A stretch of DNA of 64,000 bases from AP-15 sp963796155 (GTDB lineage Bacteria > Pseudomonadota > Alphaproteobacteria > ATCC43930 > CGMCC-115725), in the NCBI GenBank assembly GCA_963796155.1, contig CAWCKT010000028.1, positions 1-64,000 of the forward strand, read 5' to 3'. The notes under the pieces were generated by a model. It worked only from the letters and a program-made list of their open reading frames with translations, was not told where the DNA came from and made no database searches. Below are positions 38,865-48,062 of the stretch, one piece after another (the first letter of the stretch is position 1; every line of letters begins with the position of its first letter). A program made the position numbers and the translations under genes.

Positions 38865-40145
38865 TCAATCACCGGCGGCGGCACGATCGATGAACAGCGC
38901 GCCGCTGGTCACGACCTTCTCACCCCGTGAGAGGCCGTCGCGAACCTCCACCATGCCGTCGGCGCTCCGCCCGATGCGGATCGAACGCACGGCAATCGTA
39001 CCGTCGTCTCCTGCGATCCAGACGTGAGCGCTCTCGCCTTCGTACACGATCGCGCTCTGCGGCACTGCCGGCGCCGTCTCGGCGGTGCCGGTGATGATGC
39101 TGAAACTGGCGAACATCCCTGGCTTGAGCGCGCCGTCGGGGTTCTCGACATCGGCGCGCACCGACAAGCGGCGGGTGTTGGGATCGATCGAAGCCGCGAT
39201 CCACGAGATCTTGGCCTTGAACACGCGGTCAGGATAGGCGAGCACCCGCACCTCGACCGGATCGCCGACATGCATCACTGGGGCATCCGCCTCGCGGACA
39301 TTGGCAATCAAATAGACGGTCGACAGATCACTGATCGTGAAGACCGGGTTCGTGGCGCCACCGGCCTCGCTGTTGATGTATTGGCCGACGCCGATCTGGC
39401 GTTGCGTGATAGTACCGCCAATCGGCGCCGGCACGGTCGCTTCGGGGTAGAGCTTCTGCGTCGGCTGCGCCTCGAGCGAGGCGATCTCTGCGTCGGTTTT
39501 GCCGAGGATGCGCAACCGGCTCCGTACCGCATGCAGCGCGATTTCGTCGCTGCGAACGGTATTTTGCGCGGTGATCTGATCAGTCTGGGCCTGCTGCCAA
39601 TCCTTGAGCGCTCCGCCTTGCGCGAGATAGAGCTCGTGGGTACGTTTCTCGGTCGTTTGCGCCATGGCGAGCTGAGAGCGCGCGGCGGTCAGATTGGCGA
39701 GTGCGGTGATCAGATCGTTCTGGGCCTGTACGAACTCGCTTGCGTGGATGACAAAGAGCGGAGCGCCTTGCGCGACGACATCGCCGAGCATCGCGATCAC
39801 TTTGATCACCCGCCCGGAATAGGGCGAGAACACCGGGGTCGTCAGATCGTCGTCGATCGCGATATTGCCCTCGGTCACCCGCTCGCGACGAAACTCCATC
39901 GTCGTCACGGTTCGGAACTTGAGACTCGCCCACTGCGCCGCGGTCGGCCGAAAGGTACCCGGCGCGGTTTCCGCATGCGCCGGCTGGTTACTCTCCGACC
40001 TTTCTGCAACCGCCCTTTCGCCCGCCCGCCACGCCAACAATCCGACACCCGATGCCAGGATCAGCACGCCGAGCAGACCGAGTTGCGCGGGCAGCGAAAG
40101 ACGACTGCGCAGATTTGATAACCGCGGCATGATGTCCTGTGCCAT
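38865..40145 (-). CDS. CzcB/CusB-type membrane-fusion protein, copy 2
   Basis: Periplasmic adaptor linking the RND pump to the outer-membrane factor, 426 aa from MAQDIMPRLSNLRSRLSLPA; the frame is open further upstream to 40295 but that part is not family-like. One N-terminal helix (LGLLGVLILASGVGLLAW) anchors the HlyD-type fold: VFSPYSGRVIKVIAMLGDVV, a coiled hairpin with AQTTEKRTHELYLAQGGALK, then VGQYINSEAGGATNPVFTIS and VRADVENPDGALKPGMFASF. No His-rich metal-binding tail is present. Stop 32 bases before the pump gene. Confidence 0.92.
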   Translation of the reverse strand: MAQDIMPRLSNLRSRLSLPAQLGLLGVLILASGVGLLAWRAGERAVAERSESNQPAHAETAPGTFRPTAAQWASLKFRTVTTMEFRRERVTEGNIAIDDDLTTPVFSPYSGRVIKVIAMLGDVVAQGAPLFVIHASEFVQAQNDLITALANLTAARSQLAMAQTTEKRTHELYLAQGGALKDWQQAQTDQITAQNTVRSDEIALHAVRSRLRILGKTDAEIASLEAQPTQKLYPEATVPAPIGGTITQRQIGVGQYINSEAGGATNPVFTISDLSTVYLIANVREADAPVMHVGDPVEVRVLAYPDRVFKAKISWIAASIDPNTRRLSVRADVENPDGALKPGMFASFSIITGTAETAPAVPQSAIVYEGESAHVWIAGDDGTIAVRSIRIGRSADGMVEVRDGLSRGEKVVTSGALFIDRAAAGD

Positions 40146-40356
40146 CAGTCGCTCTCGCATGACCCAACCTATCCCGTGGGCCGGCCCGCCGGCCCGGTGT
40201 CGCGCACGGGCCCGTCGAACATGAAGATCCATACCCGGCGGCGAGGTTTTTGTCCCGAAAAATGGCGAGTGTTGGGTAGCGGCACGTTCTTGCATTAAGG
40301 TGACGAAGGCACCCGGACGCCCGGCTCATAACCCGGATGGTGTTATGGGAGCTCAC

Positions 40357-40464
40357 ATGTATCGCGGAGTCGGAAACCGGCCGGGCTCGGCTCAAACTCC
40401 GTACGACAAGCGCCGCCATAAGAGCTTGGTCGATCCCATACAGCCCCAGCCGCTAGAGCCGTAG
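40357..40464 (+). CDS. possible 35-aa small ORF
   Basis: ATG 40357 to TAG 40464 encodes MYRGVGNRPGSAQTPYDKRR and HKSLVDPIQPQPLEP. GGGAG lies 5 bases upstream of the ATG. It is basic, lacks hydrophobic segments and stands in the 393-base gap between the CzcB-like gene and glnA. No family recognised. Confidence 0.3.
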   Translation: MYRGVGNRPGSAQTPYDKRRHKSLVDPIQPQPLEP

Positions 40465-40538
40465 CCGAAGGAGGACGCCTCAAAGTCAGCAAGAAGCGAC
40501 GAAGCGGCGGCGTGGCGGCCGCTGCGCGGACGAATCGA

Positions 40539-41966
40539 TCAGACGTCGTAATAGAGGAAGAACTCGTAGGGGTGCGGGCGCAGCCGCATCTCGTCGACCT
40601 CGCGGGCGCGCTTGTAGGAGAGATGGGTGTCGACGACGTCCGGGGTGAAGACGTCGCCCTTCAGCAAAAAGCCGTGGTCGGCCTCGAGCGCATTCAGCGA
40701 TTCCTCGAGCGAGCCCGGGGCCGAGGGCACCTTGGCGAGCTCCTCGGGCGGCAGGTCGTAGAGGTTCTTGTCGATCGGCTCGCCGGGATGGAGGCGGTTC
40801 TGCACCCCGTCGAGCCCGGCCATCAGCATCGCGGCGAACGCCAGATAGGGGTTGCACGAGGGGTCGGGACAGCGGAACTCGACGCGCTTGGCCTTGGGGC
40901 TCGGCGAATACATCGGGATGCGGCAGGCGGCCGAGCGGTTGCGCTGCGAATAGCCGAGATTGACCGGCGCCTCGAACCCCGGCACCAGGCGCCGGTAGGA
41001 GTTGACCGTCGGCGCGCAGATCGCCAAGAGCGCCGGCGCGTGCTTCAAGAGCCCGCCGATATAGTGGCGCATGATCTCGCTCGACCCGGCATAGCCGTCG
41101 CCGGCGAACAGCGGCCGCTCGCCCTGCCAGAGGCTCGAATGGACGTGCATCCCCGAGCCGTTGTCGCCAAACAACGGCTTGGGCATGAAGGTCGCGGTCA
41201 TGCCGCGTTTCTTGGCGACGTTCTTGACCACGTATTTGTAGATCATCACGTTGTCGGCCATCCGCGTCAGCGGCGCAAAGCGCATGTCGATCTCGCCCTG
41301 GCCGCCGGTGGCGACCTCGTGGTGGTGCGCCTCGACCGGGATGCCGAGCGCTTCCAAGGTCACCACCATCTCGCTGCGCGCATCCTGCAGCACATCGGCC
41401 GGCGGCACCGGGAAATAGCCCTCCTTGGGGCGCAGGATGTGGCCCTGACCCGGGCCTTGCCGGCGGGCGGCACTCCAATTGGCCTCGACCGCGTCGATCT
41501 CGTAATAGCCGTAATTGGTGCTCTGGTCGTAGCGCACCTCGTTGAACACGAAATGCTCGAGCTCCGGCCCGAAATAGGCGGTGTCGCCGATCCGCGTCTG
41601 CTTCAGATAGGCCTCGGCCTTCTGCGCGATGTGGCGCGCGTCGCGGCTGTAGCTCTGCCCGGTGACCGGGTCGCGGATGTTGCAGATCAGCACCAGGGTC
41701 GGCATCTCGGTGAACGGATCGAGAAACGCCGAGGCGGGGTCCGGGATCACCAGCATGTCGCTTTCCTGGATCTCCTGAAACCCGCGGATCGAGGAGCCGT
41801 CGAACCCGACCCCGTCCTCAAAGCTGTCGCGGTCGAGCGCACTCGGCGGCACACTGAAATGCTGCCACAGCCCCGGCAGATCGGTGAACCGCAGATCGAC
41901 CATCGCGATCTTGTCGTCCTTGATCGCCTTGAGAACATCCTCGGGGGTCGTGCAGTGGTATGTCAT
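40539..41966 (-). CDS. glnA: glutamine synthetase, type I
   Basis: Condenses glutamate and ammonia to glutamine with ATP; dodecameric GS-I, 475 aa from ATG 41966 (MTYHCTTPEDVLKAIKDDKI); a TTG at 41990 would add eight residues. Motifs: VGFDGSSIRGFQEIQESDML (beta-Grasp domain), FGPELEHFVF (metal site), EAHHHEVATGGQGEID (ATP site), and NRSAACRIP. The adenylylation Tyr lies in KNLYDLPPEE, so activity is probably controlled by GlnE. It follows glnK after 30 bases (6 if TTG is used), forming amtB-glnK-glnA. Confidence 0.97.
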   Translation of the reverse strand: MTYHCTTPEDVLKAIKDDKIAMVDLRFTDLPGLWQHFSVPPSALDRDSFEDGVGFDGSSIRGFQEIQESDMLVIPDPASAFLDPFTEMPTLVLICNIRDPVTGQSYSRDARHIAQKAEAYLKQTRIGDTAYFGPELEHFVFNEVRYDQSTNYGYYEIDAVEANWSAARRQGPGQGHILRPKEGYFPVPPADVLQDARSEMVVTLEALGIPVEAHHHEVATGGQGEIDMRFAPLTRMADNVMIYKYVVKNVAKKRGMTATFMPKPLFGDNGSGMHVHSSLWQGERPLFAGDGYAGSSEIMRHYIGGLLKHAPALLAICAPTVNSYRRLVPGFEAPVNLGYSQRNRSAACRIPMYSPSPKAKRVEFRCPDPSCNPYLAFAAMLMAGLDGVQNRLHPGEPIDKNLYDLPPEELAKVPSAPGSLEESLNALEADHGFLLKGDVFTPDVVDTHLSYKRAREVDEMRLRPHPYEFFLYYDV

Positions 41967-41996
41967 CAATGCTCGTTTAATTTCAGCCAACAGAAG

Positions 41997-42335
41997 TCAG
42001 ACGGCATCGGGCCCTTGCTCTCCGGTTCGGATCCGGATCGCTTGTTCGACTGGCACCACAAAAATCTTGCCGTCGCCGATTTTATCGGTGCGGGCGGCGT
42101 CCTGAACGGCCTGGACGGCTTGTTCGACGAGTGCGTCATCGAGCACGACCTCGACCTTGATCTTGGGCAGGAAATCGATCACGTACTCTGCCCCGCGATA
42201 GACCTCGGTGTGTCCTTTCTGCCGCCCGAAGCCCTTCACTTCGGTGACGGTCATACCGGTGACGCCGACTTCGTGCAGCGCATTCTTCACGTCGTCGAGC
42301 TTGAACGGCTTGATGATCGCTTCGATCTTCTTCAT
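41997..42335 (-). CDS. glnK: PII nitrogen regulatory protein
   Basis: Trimeric 2-oxoglutarate/ATP sensor, 112 aa from ATG 42335 (MKKIEAIIKPFKLDDVKNAL), the exact family length; longer upstream frames were discarded. Tyr51 in the T-loop (EVYRGAEYVIDF) is the uridylylation site, and GDGKIFVVPVEQAIRIRTGE is the C-terminal PII signature. It sits between amtB and glnA, so it should block AmtB when nitrogen is plentiful and act on GS control. glnB is an equally valid name by sequence. A 13-bp tandem duplication (42335-42359) covers its ribosome-binding site. Confidence 0.95.
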   Translation of the reverse strand: MKKIEAIIKPFKLDDVKNALHEVGVTGMTVTEVKGFGRQKGHTEVYRGAEYVIDFLPKIKVEVVLDDALVEQAVQAVQDAARTDKIGDGKIFVVPVEQAIRIRTGEQGPDAV

Positions 42336-42359
42336 AGCTTCACCATATAGCTTCACCAT
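42335..42359. repeat. 13-bp tandem duplication at the glnK start
   Basis: TAGCTTCACCATA at 42335-42347 is followed by TAGCTTCACCAT at 42348-42359. On the coding strand it duplicates GGTGAAGCTAT directly before the glnK ATG. Confidence 0.8.
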
Positions 42360-42453
42360 CTCGCGTTGACCGCGGTGCGGGCTTGGGCGCATCGGATTGA
42401 AATGGCCCGCGCCGTGCCGCGTCTCAGGCCGGGGAAGGGGCAAACCCTCCTCG

Positions 42454-43797
42454 TCATTGCACGGCCTCCCCGTGAATCGCTAGGTCCAGGCCCTCACGTT
42501 CGATATCCGAGCCGACACGGAGCCCGATTGTCAGATCGACGAGCTTGAGCAGGATCAGCGAAGCGATCGCGTCATAGACGGCGACAACGACGATGGCGTA
42601 GAACTGCGTGAGCACCTGATGCGGATTGCCGTCGATCAGGCCGCTCTTGCCCGCGCCGCCTACCCAGGCCACGGCCAATATGCCGGTCAGGAGCGCGCCG
42701 ACCGTGCCGCCGACGCCGTGTACGCCGAAGGCGTCGAGGCTGTCGTCATATCCGAACGCGTGCTTGAGGCCGGTGGTGCCCCAATAGCAGACGACCCCGG
42801 CGGCGACGCCGATGACCAGCGCGCCGCGTGGGTCGACAAAACCGGAGGCCGGGGTGATCGCGACCAGTCCGGCGACCGCGCCCGAAATAATGCCGAGCAC
42901 GCTCGGCCTGCTCTTGACGATCCATTCGGCAAACATCCAGCTGAGCGCCGCGGTCGCCGTTGCAATCTGGGTTACCGCCATCGCCATTCCGGCATTGCTG
43001 TTGGCCGCGGTCGCGGAGCCGGCATTGAACCCGAACCAGCCGACCCACAAGAGCGAAGCGCCGGCGACGCTCAGTACGAGGTTGTGCGGCGGCATCGCTT
43101 CCGTCCCGAAGCCGCGCCGTTTGCCGATCACCAGCGCAGCCATCAACCCGGCAACCCCGGAATTGATGTGCACCACGGTCCCGCCGGCGAAATCGAGCAC
43201 GCCGGCGTCGTTGAGAAATCCGTCGGGCCCCCACACCCAGTGGGCGATCGGCGCATAGACGCAAACCGACCACAGCCCGATGAACCAAAGCAATGCCGAA
43301 AATTTCATGCGGTCGGCGATGGCGCCGCAGATCAGCGCCGGCGTGATGATCGCAAAGGCCATCTGAAACGTCATATAGACGGATTCCGGGATCGCCTTTG
43401 CGAGATCGTTGGGCGCGTCGAGGGTCATCCCTAACAGTAGAAAGCGACTGGCCCCACCCAGGAACGGCGATCCCGAGGTGAAGGCGAAGCTGTAGCCGAT
43501 CACCGTCCACAGCACCGTGACGAGGCAGGTGACGGCAAAACTCTGCATCACCGTCGCCAGTACGTTCATCTTGCGGACCATACCGCCATAGAACAGGGCG
43601 AGACCGGGAATCGTCATCATCAGCACGAGCGCGGTCGCGGTCAGCATCCAAGCCGTATCGCCGCTGTTGACCCCGCCAGGGGCCGGCATCGCAACCGCCG
43701 GCATTGCGGTATCCGGCGTCTGCTGCGCCAGCGCCGCAACAGCCCAGAGGAACGTGATCGGCACGGCAAACAATATTCGGTGCAGAAACCCACCCAT
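42454..43797 (-). CDS. amtB: ammonium transporter AmtB, with signal peptide
   Basis: Trimeric ammonium channel, 447 aa. The start was set at ATG 43797 (MGGFLHRILFAVPITFLWAV) because GGAGG lies 10 bases upstream, while the earlier ATG 43806 is only one base from it. A cleavable signal peptide ending in ALA precedes 11 helices. Pore residues include the two His of GGTVVHINSGVAGL and FGVHGVGGTVGALL, and GGASRFLL. PII partner glnK lies 118 bases downstream. A sigma-54-like promoter lies about 100 bases upstream. Confidence 0.96.
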   Translation of the reverse strand: MGGFLHRILFAVPITFLWAVAALAQQTPDTAMPAVAMPAPGGVNSGDTAWMLTATALVLMMTIPGLALFYGGMVRKMNVLATVMQSFAVTCLVTVLWTVIGYSFAFTSGSPFLGGASRFLLLGMTLDAPNDLAKAIPESVYMTFQMAFAIITPALICGAIADRMKFSALLWFIGLWSVCVYAPIAHWVWGPDGFLNDAGVLDFAGGTVVHINSGVAGLMAALVIGKRRGFGTEAMPPHNLVLSVAGASLLWVGWFGFNAGSATAANSNAGMAMAVTQIATATAALSWMFAEWIVKSRPSVLGIISGAVAGLVAITPASGFVDPRGALVIGVAAGVVCYWGTTGLKHAFGYDDSLDAFGVHGVGGTVGALLTGILAVAWVGGAGKSGLIDGNPHQVLTQFYAIVVVAVYDAIASLILLKLVDLTIGLRVGSDIEREGLDLAIHGEAVQ

Positions 43798-43893
43798 CGA
43801 TCCCATACCTCCAAAACACCAGGTATATCGACCATCCAACGCAGGCGCGGGTTTGCCTCAGATGGTACGGGTCCGGTAGTCTCCCGTCCGAAC

Positions 43894-43908
43894 CCAAGAA
43901 TCGTGCCA
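43894..43908 (-). promoter_or_regulatory. sigma-54-like promoter of amtB-glnK-glnA
   Basis: TGGCACGATTCTTGG on the minus strand matches the -24 element fully and keeps the 12-base GG-to-G spacing; the -12 element is TTGG instead of TTGC. The expected transcript start is about 85 bases before amtB. No clear NtrC site was found upstream. Confidence 0.5.
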
Positions 43909-44166
43909 AGATGGCTAAATTCCGCGTCGATCACGATTCTCCTTCGGTTCGGCTCGACGTTGCCTAATCTTTAGTCACATTGCAACGACCGGCAGCCCTT
44001 TTGACCAGCCATCCAAATTAGGATGACCCAATCATCGTGCTTCTGGTTCTCCGACGGGATGCCAGTTGATACCTGCCCAGCTTGTGAGGAGAACGAGAAC
44101 TTACAAGCCGACGTACAACCGTTCGGTACCGCCTCCGCGAGAGGTGCCTCGAATTGGCGGACCGTC

Positions 44167-44320
44167 ATCGCCTTTACGCCCCCTTTACGGTGCGGGCCTC
44201 CGTTTCGCCTCGAAAACTTATCGGCATATCTCTTTTATTACCGAGCGGGGTAGGGCATCGACGGGAGTACAAATGACTGTTGTGGATTTGGCAAGAGGCC
44301 GGGCCGTAGGCGTGTCCCAG
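44167..44320. repeat. 154-bp inverted repeat, copy B
   Basis: Reverse complement of 24266-24419 (152/154). Here the start codon at 44273 and the 16-codon leader MTVVDLARGRAVGVSQ are in frame with the porin gene that follows, whose own likely start is 44369. Confidence 0.9.
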
Positions 44321-44368
44321 TGGTCGTGTATCCGTTCCAAAGGAACTTTGATTCCTAGAACCCTCCGA

Positions 44369-45641
44369 ATGAACAAGCTGAAGAAAAACGTCATCCTCGG
44401 CGCTTGCGCCGCTTGGGCATTGCTCGGCTGCGGCGCCGACATCGCCCGCGCCGACGATCAGCCGGCACCCTCGGGTGAGCAGCCTGCGCCCGCCGCTGAA
44501 CAGCCCTCACCCCCGCCACCGGCCGCGATGACGACACCAGCGCTGACGGCCCCGCTAGTAGCTAATCCCAATCCAATGAGCCTCGACCTCGGGCCGCTGG
44601 GCAGCGCTTATTTCACAGGCATCGTCAGCGGCCTCGGGATGTGGCAGAACAACGTTTTTCCCGGAGACCAGCATGCACTGGCGAATCTTGAGCAACGGTC
44701 AGTTTTCTTTTCAGAAAATTGACGGGCTCTTCCAATACTATCTCCAAGTGGGCGCCTACACAATACCGGCGCTCGGCGCACCGTATTTTAGTACGGCGAC
44801 GACGACCGGCGACTTTTTCGGGCCGCTGCCGGTGGCATATGCGAAGGTCGTGCCGACCGCCAATTTTTACATCGAGGCCGGCAAGCTGCCGACGCTGATC
44901 GGCCCCGAGGACACTTTTTCTTTCCAAAACATGAACATCGAACGCGGTCTGTTGTGGGGCCAGACAAACGACGTCGTTCGCGGCGGTCAGCTCGGTTATA
45001 CCGCCGGGCCTCTCGCCTTGGCTTTGTCATTGAACGACGGCTTTTACTCGAACCGCTATACTTGGCTGTCGGGGTTGGCCACCTATACGCTCGACCCGGC
45101 CAACAGCTTTGTCCTCACCGCCGGCGGCAATTACGCCCGTACCACGAAAGTGACGACTACGACTCCGTTTTTTCAAACCACCGCAACTCCGTTGTTTCAG
45201 AACAACGAAACGATCTTTGATCTGATTTATACTTACAGTGCCGCACCGTGGACCATCATGCCATATTTTCAGTACACTCACGTCCCAGCAGCTTCGTCGA
45301 TCGGGGCCTTCACCTCAGGATCGACAATTGGCGGGGCCATCTTGGCAAATTACAGCTTTGGTAACGATTCGCCGTTGCCGGGCTTTAGCCTGCCGTTTCG
45401 CTTCGAGTATATCGGCTCGAGTGGCAGCGCGGCTAATGGTGCGCCCAATCTGCTGTATGGTCCTGGCAGCAATGCGTGGTCGATAACCTTCACGCCGACG
45501 TATCAATACAAAATCTTCTTTGCGCGTGCAGAGATTTCCCACGTCGGGACGAGCAGCACGACACCCGGTCTGGTCTTCGGCCCGAACGGCACCAACACGA
45601 CGCAGACCCGCGGCCTGCTCGAGGTCGGCATTTTGTTCTAG
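44369..45641 (+). pseudogene. outer-membrane beta-barrel porin (OmpL-like, BBP2 type), frame broken
   Basis: About 423 aa from MNKLKKNVILGACAAWALLG, a signal peptide with cleavage after ARA and a Pro/Ala/Gln-rich linker; ATG 44273 in the repeated leader is an in-frame alternative. At 44690 one extra G (AATCTTGAGCAAC) breaks the frame between HALANL and SNGQFSFQKID. The rest is a typical barrel: VGAYTIPALGAPYF, AKVVPTANFYIEAGKLPTLI, MNIERGLLWGQTNDVVRGGQ, SLNDGFYSNRYTWL and a C-terminal LLEVGILF ending in Phe. It may take up small nitrogen compounds in view of its amt neighbours, which is inference. Confidence 0.85.
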
Positions 45642-45654
45642 CTGGCGAGGACCC

Positions 45655-47363
45655 TCAACGCACCAGCAACGACACTAGGAGTGCCAGCGCCAACAGAGCG
45701 GCCACGCCTTGCCAGAATTGGAGCGGGGCGCGCTCATAAAGCGTGCGCGGCCGGCGAATTTCGGTCGGGGCGCGCGCCGGTCCGGCCTCCATCTCGAACG
45801 CGAACTCGGTCATGTCGTGAAAGCGCTGCGCGGGATCGACCGCGATCGCGCGCGCGAGCGCCGTTTGGAGCCAGGCGGGAAGATCCGGCCGCAGCGCAGA
45901 CAAAGTCCCTCGGCCGGTTGCGGCGCGGCGGACTGGTGGCGTCGAGATTGCCGTACGGGAATTCGCCCGTGAAAGCGCGGAACATGGTGACGCCCAGAGC
46001 ATAAATGTCGGTGGCCTCGTTGCCAGCTTCGCCCGCGAGCATTTCGGGCGCCATATAGGCCAGGGTGCCGGGGATCTCATCGGGCGGAAAATTCTCCAGC
46101 CCCGGTACACGAACGACCCCGAGATCGATCAGCTTTAAGCGATCCGCCGCCTTCGAGGATGACATTGTCCGGCTTGATGTCGCGATGGATGATGCCGGCG
46201 CGATGCAGCGCCGCCACCGCGCGAGCCAGCTTGACGCTGATGTTCCGCCCTTCTTCCAGTCCCAGCGACGGACTGCGCGAAAGCCGCGTTTCCAGAAGCT
46301 CGCCTTGATAGAGCGGCATGACCGTGTAGAGGCACGTCTGGCGTCCTGGCGGCAGTTCGATGACGCGCCCGACCCAGGGATTGTGCACCCGAGCGCCGAC
46401 CCAAGCCTCGCGGACGAACGCCGCGTGATGCGCCTCGACGCTGGCGATCTGGGGCTTGGGGAACTTCAAGGCTACGGTACCCCCCTCGATCTCGTCCTCC
46501 GCGCCGAATAGCCGGGTATATCGGCCGTCGGAAATCAGCGCACTCAGGACAAATCCGTCGATCGTCTCCCCGACGATTGGCACCGGGATCACCGGCAGTC
46601 GCAGCATGGCGGCGCTAAGGTCTGCCGATCCCGCCGTCGGCAGCGCGACCACGTCCAGAACCAAGGCGGTGCAGTTGTCGGTGCTGCCGGATTGGAGCGC
46701 GGCCGCAACCAAAGCGCCGGCGGTATCTTCGGGAGCGGAGCGTTCGCGCAGGATGTCGGCGATGCTCTGTTCCGCCAGAAACCCGTGCACGCCGTCGCTG
46801 CACAACAGGAAACGGTCGTGCAGCGCCACCGGTTGCGTGGCGTAGTCGAGGCGCACTTCCGCCTCCACACCCAGCGCGCGGTTGAGCGTCTGCGAGCGTC
46901 CCGCGCCATCCTGGCGCACATGGTCGCTGGTGAGGCAAGTCAAGCGATCGCCGCTCAAGCGGTAGGCACGCGTATCCCCGACATGCAGCAGGTGGGCGAC
47001 GCGGCCGCGCAGCACCAGCGCCGTGAAGGTGCAGCCCATTCCGGCGAGCTTGGGGTCTTGGCGGCCCATGGTATTGATCCAGCCGTTGAGCGCACTGACA
47101 ATTCTGGCGCCCGCTCGTTGCACCTCCATGGTCTCTGGCAGATCGCAAAATCCGTCTAGGAAGCCGCGCACCGCGGTCTCGGCGGCAATGCGACCGCCCT
47201 TCGCGCCGCCGATGCCATCGGCGATCGCCGCGATCACCTCCTGGCGCGGCTCGGGCAACTCAGCGCCTGACAGGGCACCGGCGAAATCTTCGTTGGCCCT
47301 GCGCGGCCCTGTCTTCGAGGCGAAGCCGACGCTTGCCCGCACGCCGGTTTCAACTGTCGCCAT
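45655..47363 (-). pseudogene. bifunctional PP2C phosphatase / Ser-Thr protein kinase, membrane-anchored, frame broken twice
   Basis: About 568 aa from MATVETGVRASVGFASKTGP. Residues 1-240 are a PP2C phosphatase (NEDFAG, IADGIGGAKGG, LLHVGDTRAYRL, LLCSDGVHGFL, GSTDNCTALV). Residues about 265-530 are a kinase: VALKFPK with the ATP-binding Lys, HRDIKPDNVIL, then LIDLGVVRV (DLG instead of DFG), GTLAYMAPEML and a Lys/Arg-containing C-lobe. A single helix (FWQGVAALLALALLVSLLVR) ends the protein. Extra bases at about 46135-46140 and 45925-45930 break the frame. Such fusions occur near nitrate/ammonium transport genes; here it lies between a porin and a second amt. Confidence 0.87.
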
Positions 47364-47449
47364 CGCACCCATTCCGAGGGGCTGCCGGTCGCCTGTATCG
47401 TAGCGAGGTGGCGAGGCGAGCCGGGCTGCGCGGTTGGCGTCTCACGCCG

Positions 47450-47785
47450 TCACCGCGATTTCTCCAGACTGCAACGACCATGGCGAAAGTAGCCGCCGGT
47501 GCTGGACGCGACAATAGCCGTGAGATCGCCGGATTTACGATCGAGCGTGTAGTTGCCGCCGTCCGTGGGATCGAACCAGGAAATCTTGGCCCCGGTAATC
47601 TTGGCTCGATTGGAATCGACGGTGGCTTTATCGAAATCGATCGCAATCTGCCAGGACGTGCCGCTCATCGGATTGGTGCAGGTGATCGCGCTCTCGCTCT
47701 CCTGCGCGTCACCGTTGATCGTCGGAACCACCAAACCTACTGCCATGCCGGCTATTCCTGCCGCTAGAACGCGGTTTTGGAACAT
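47450..47785 (-). CDS. small exported conserved protein of unknown function
   Basis: A 111-aa protein from MFQNRVLAAGIAGMAVGLVV, with a likely signal peptide cleaved near GDA-QES. The mature part has ITCTNPMSGTSWQIAIDFDK, ISWFDPTDGGNYTLDRKSGD and ASSTGGYFRHGRCSL, a pattern I know from short alphaproteobacterial proteins with no assigned role. Two Cys could pair. Divergent from the second amt gene; ATG 47800 is an alternative start. Confidence 0.75.
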   Translation of the reverse strand: MFQNRVLAAGIAGMAVGLVVPTINGDAQESESAITCTNPMSGTSWQIAIDFDKATVDSNRAKITGAKISWFDPTDGGNYTLDRKSGDLTAIVASSTGGYFRHGRCSLEKSR

Positions 47786-47960
47786 GATTTCGTCCCACAT
47801 TGCCCTGCACCGATCGATCCATACTCAAATCCGGGCTTCCTGCAAAGCAGGCTGCTCGGCGACCGCCGTTGCCTAGATTTTGTGCAGTTAGCGTTAAACG
47901 CCAATCGGAAGGATAACGGCTTTCCACGCTTGCGGCCGATTTTGATTGGGGCCATGCGGC

Positions 47961-47975
47961 TGGCATGGCTTTTGC
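47961..47975 (+). promoter_or_regulatory. sigma-54-like promoter of the second amt
   Basis: TGGCATGGCTTTTGC keeps TGGCA at -24 and TTGC at -12 with exact spacing, about 90 bases before the amt start at 48063. The matching element at amtB supports joint nitrogen control by RpoN/NtrC. Confidence 0.55.
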
Positions 47976-48062
47976 CTCGGTAACCTTACTTGGTCCGCTC
48001 ATTCGGCCCCACGGCTGGGTCGTTGTGGGGTTCGCCGCAACAGAAAAACGGGGGATCGGTCA

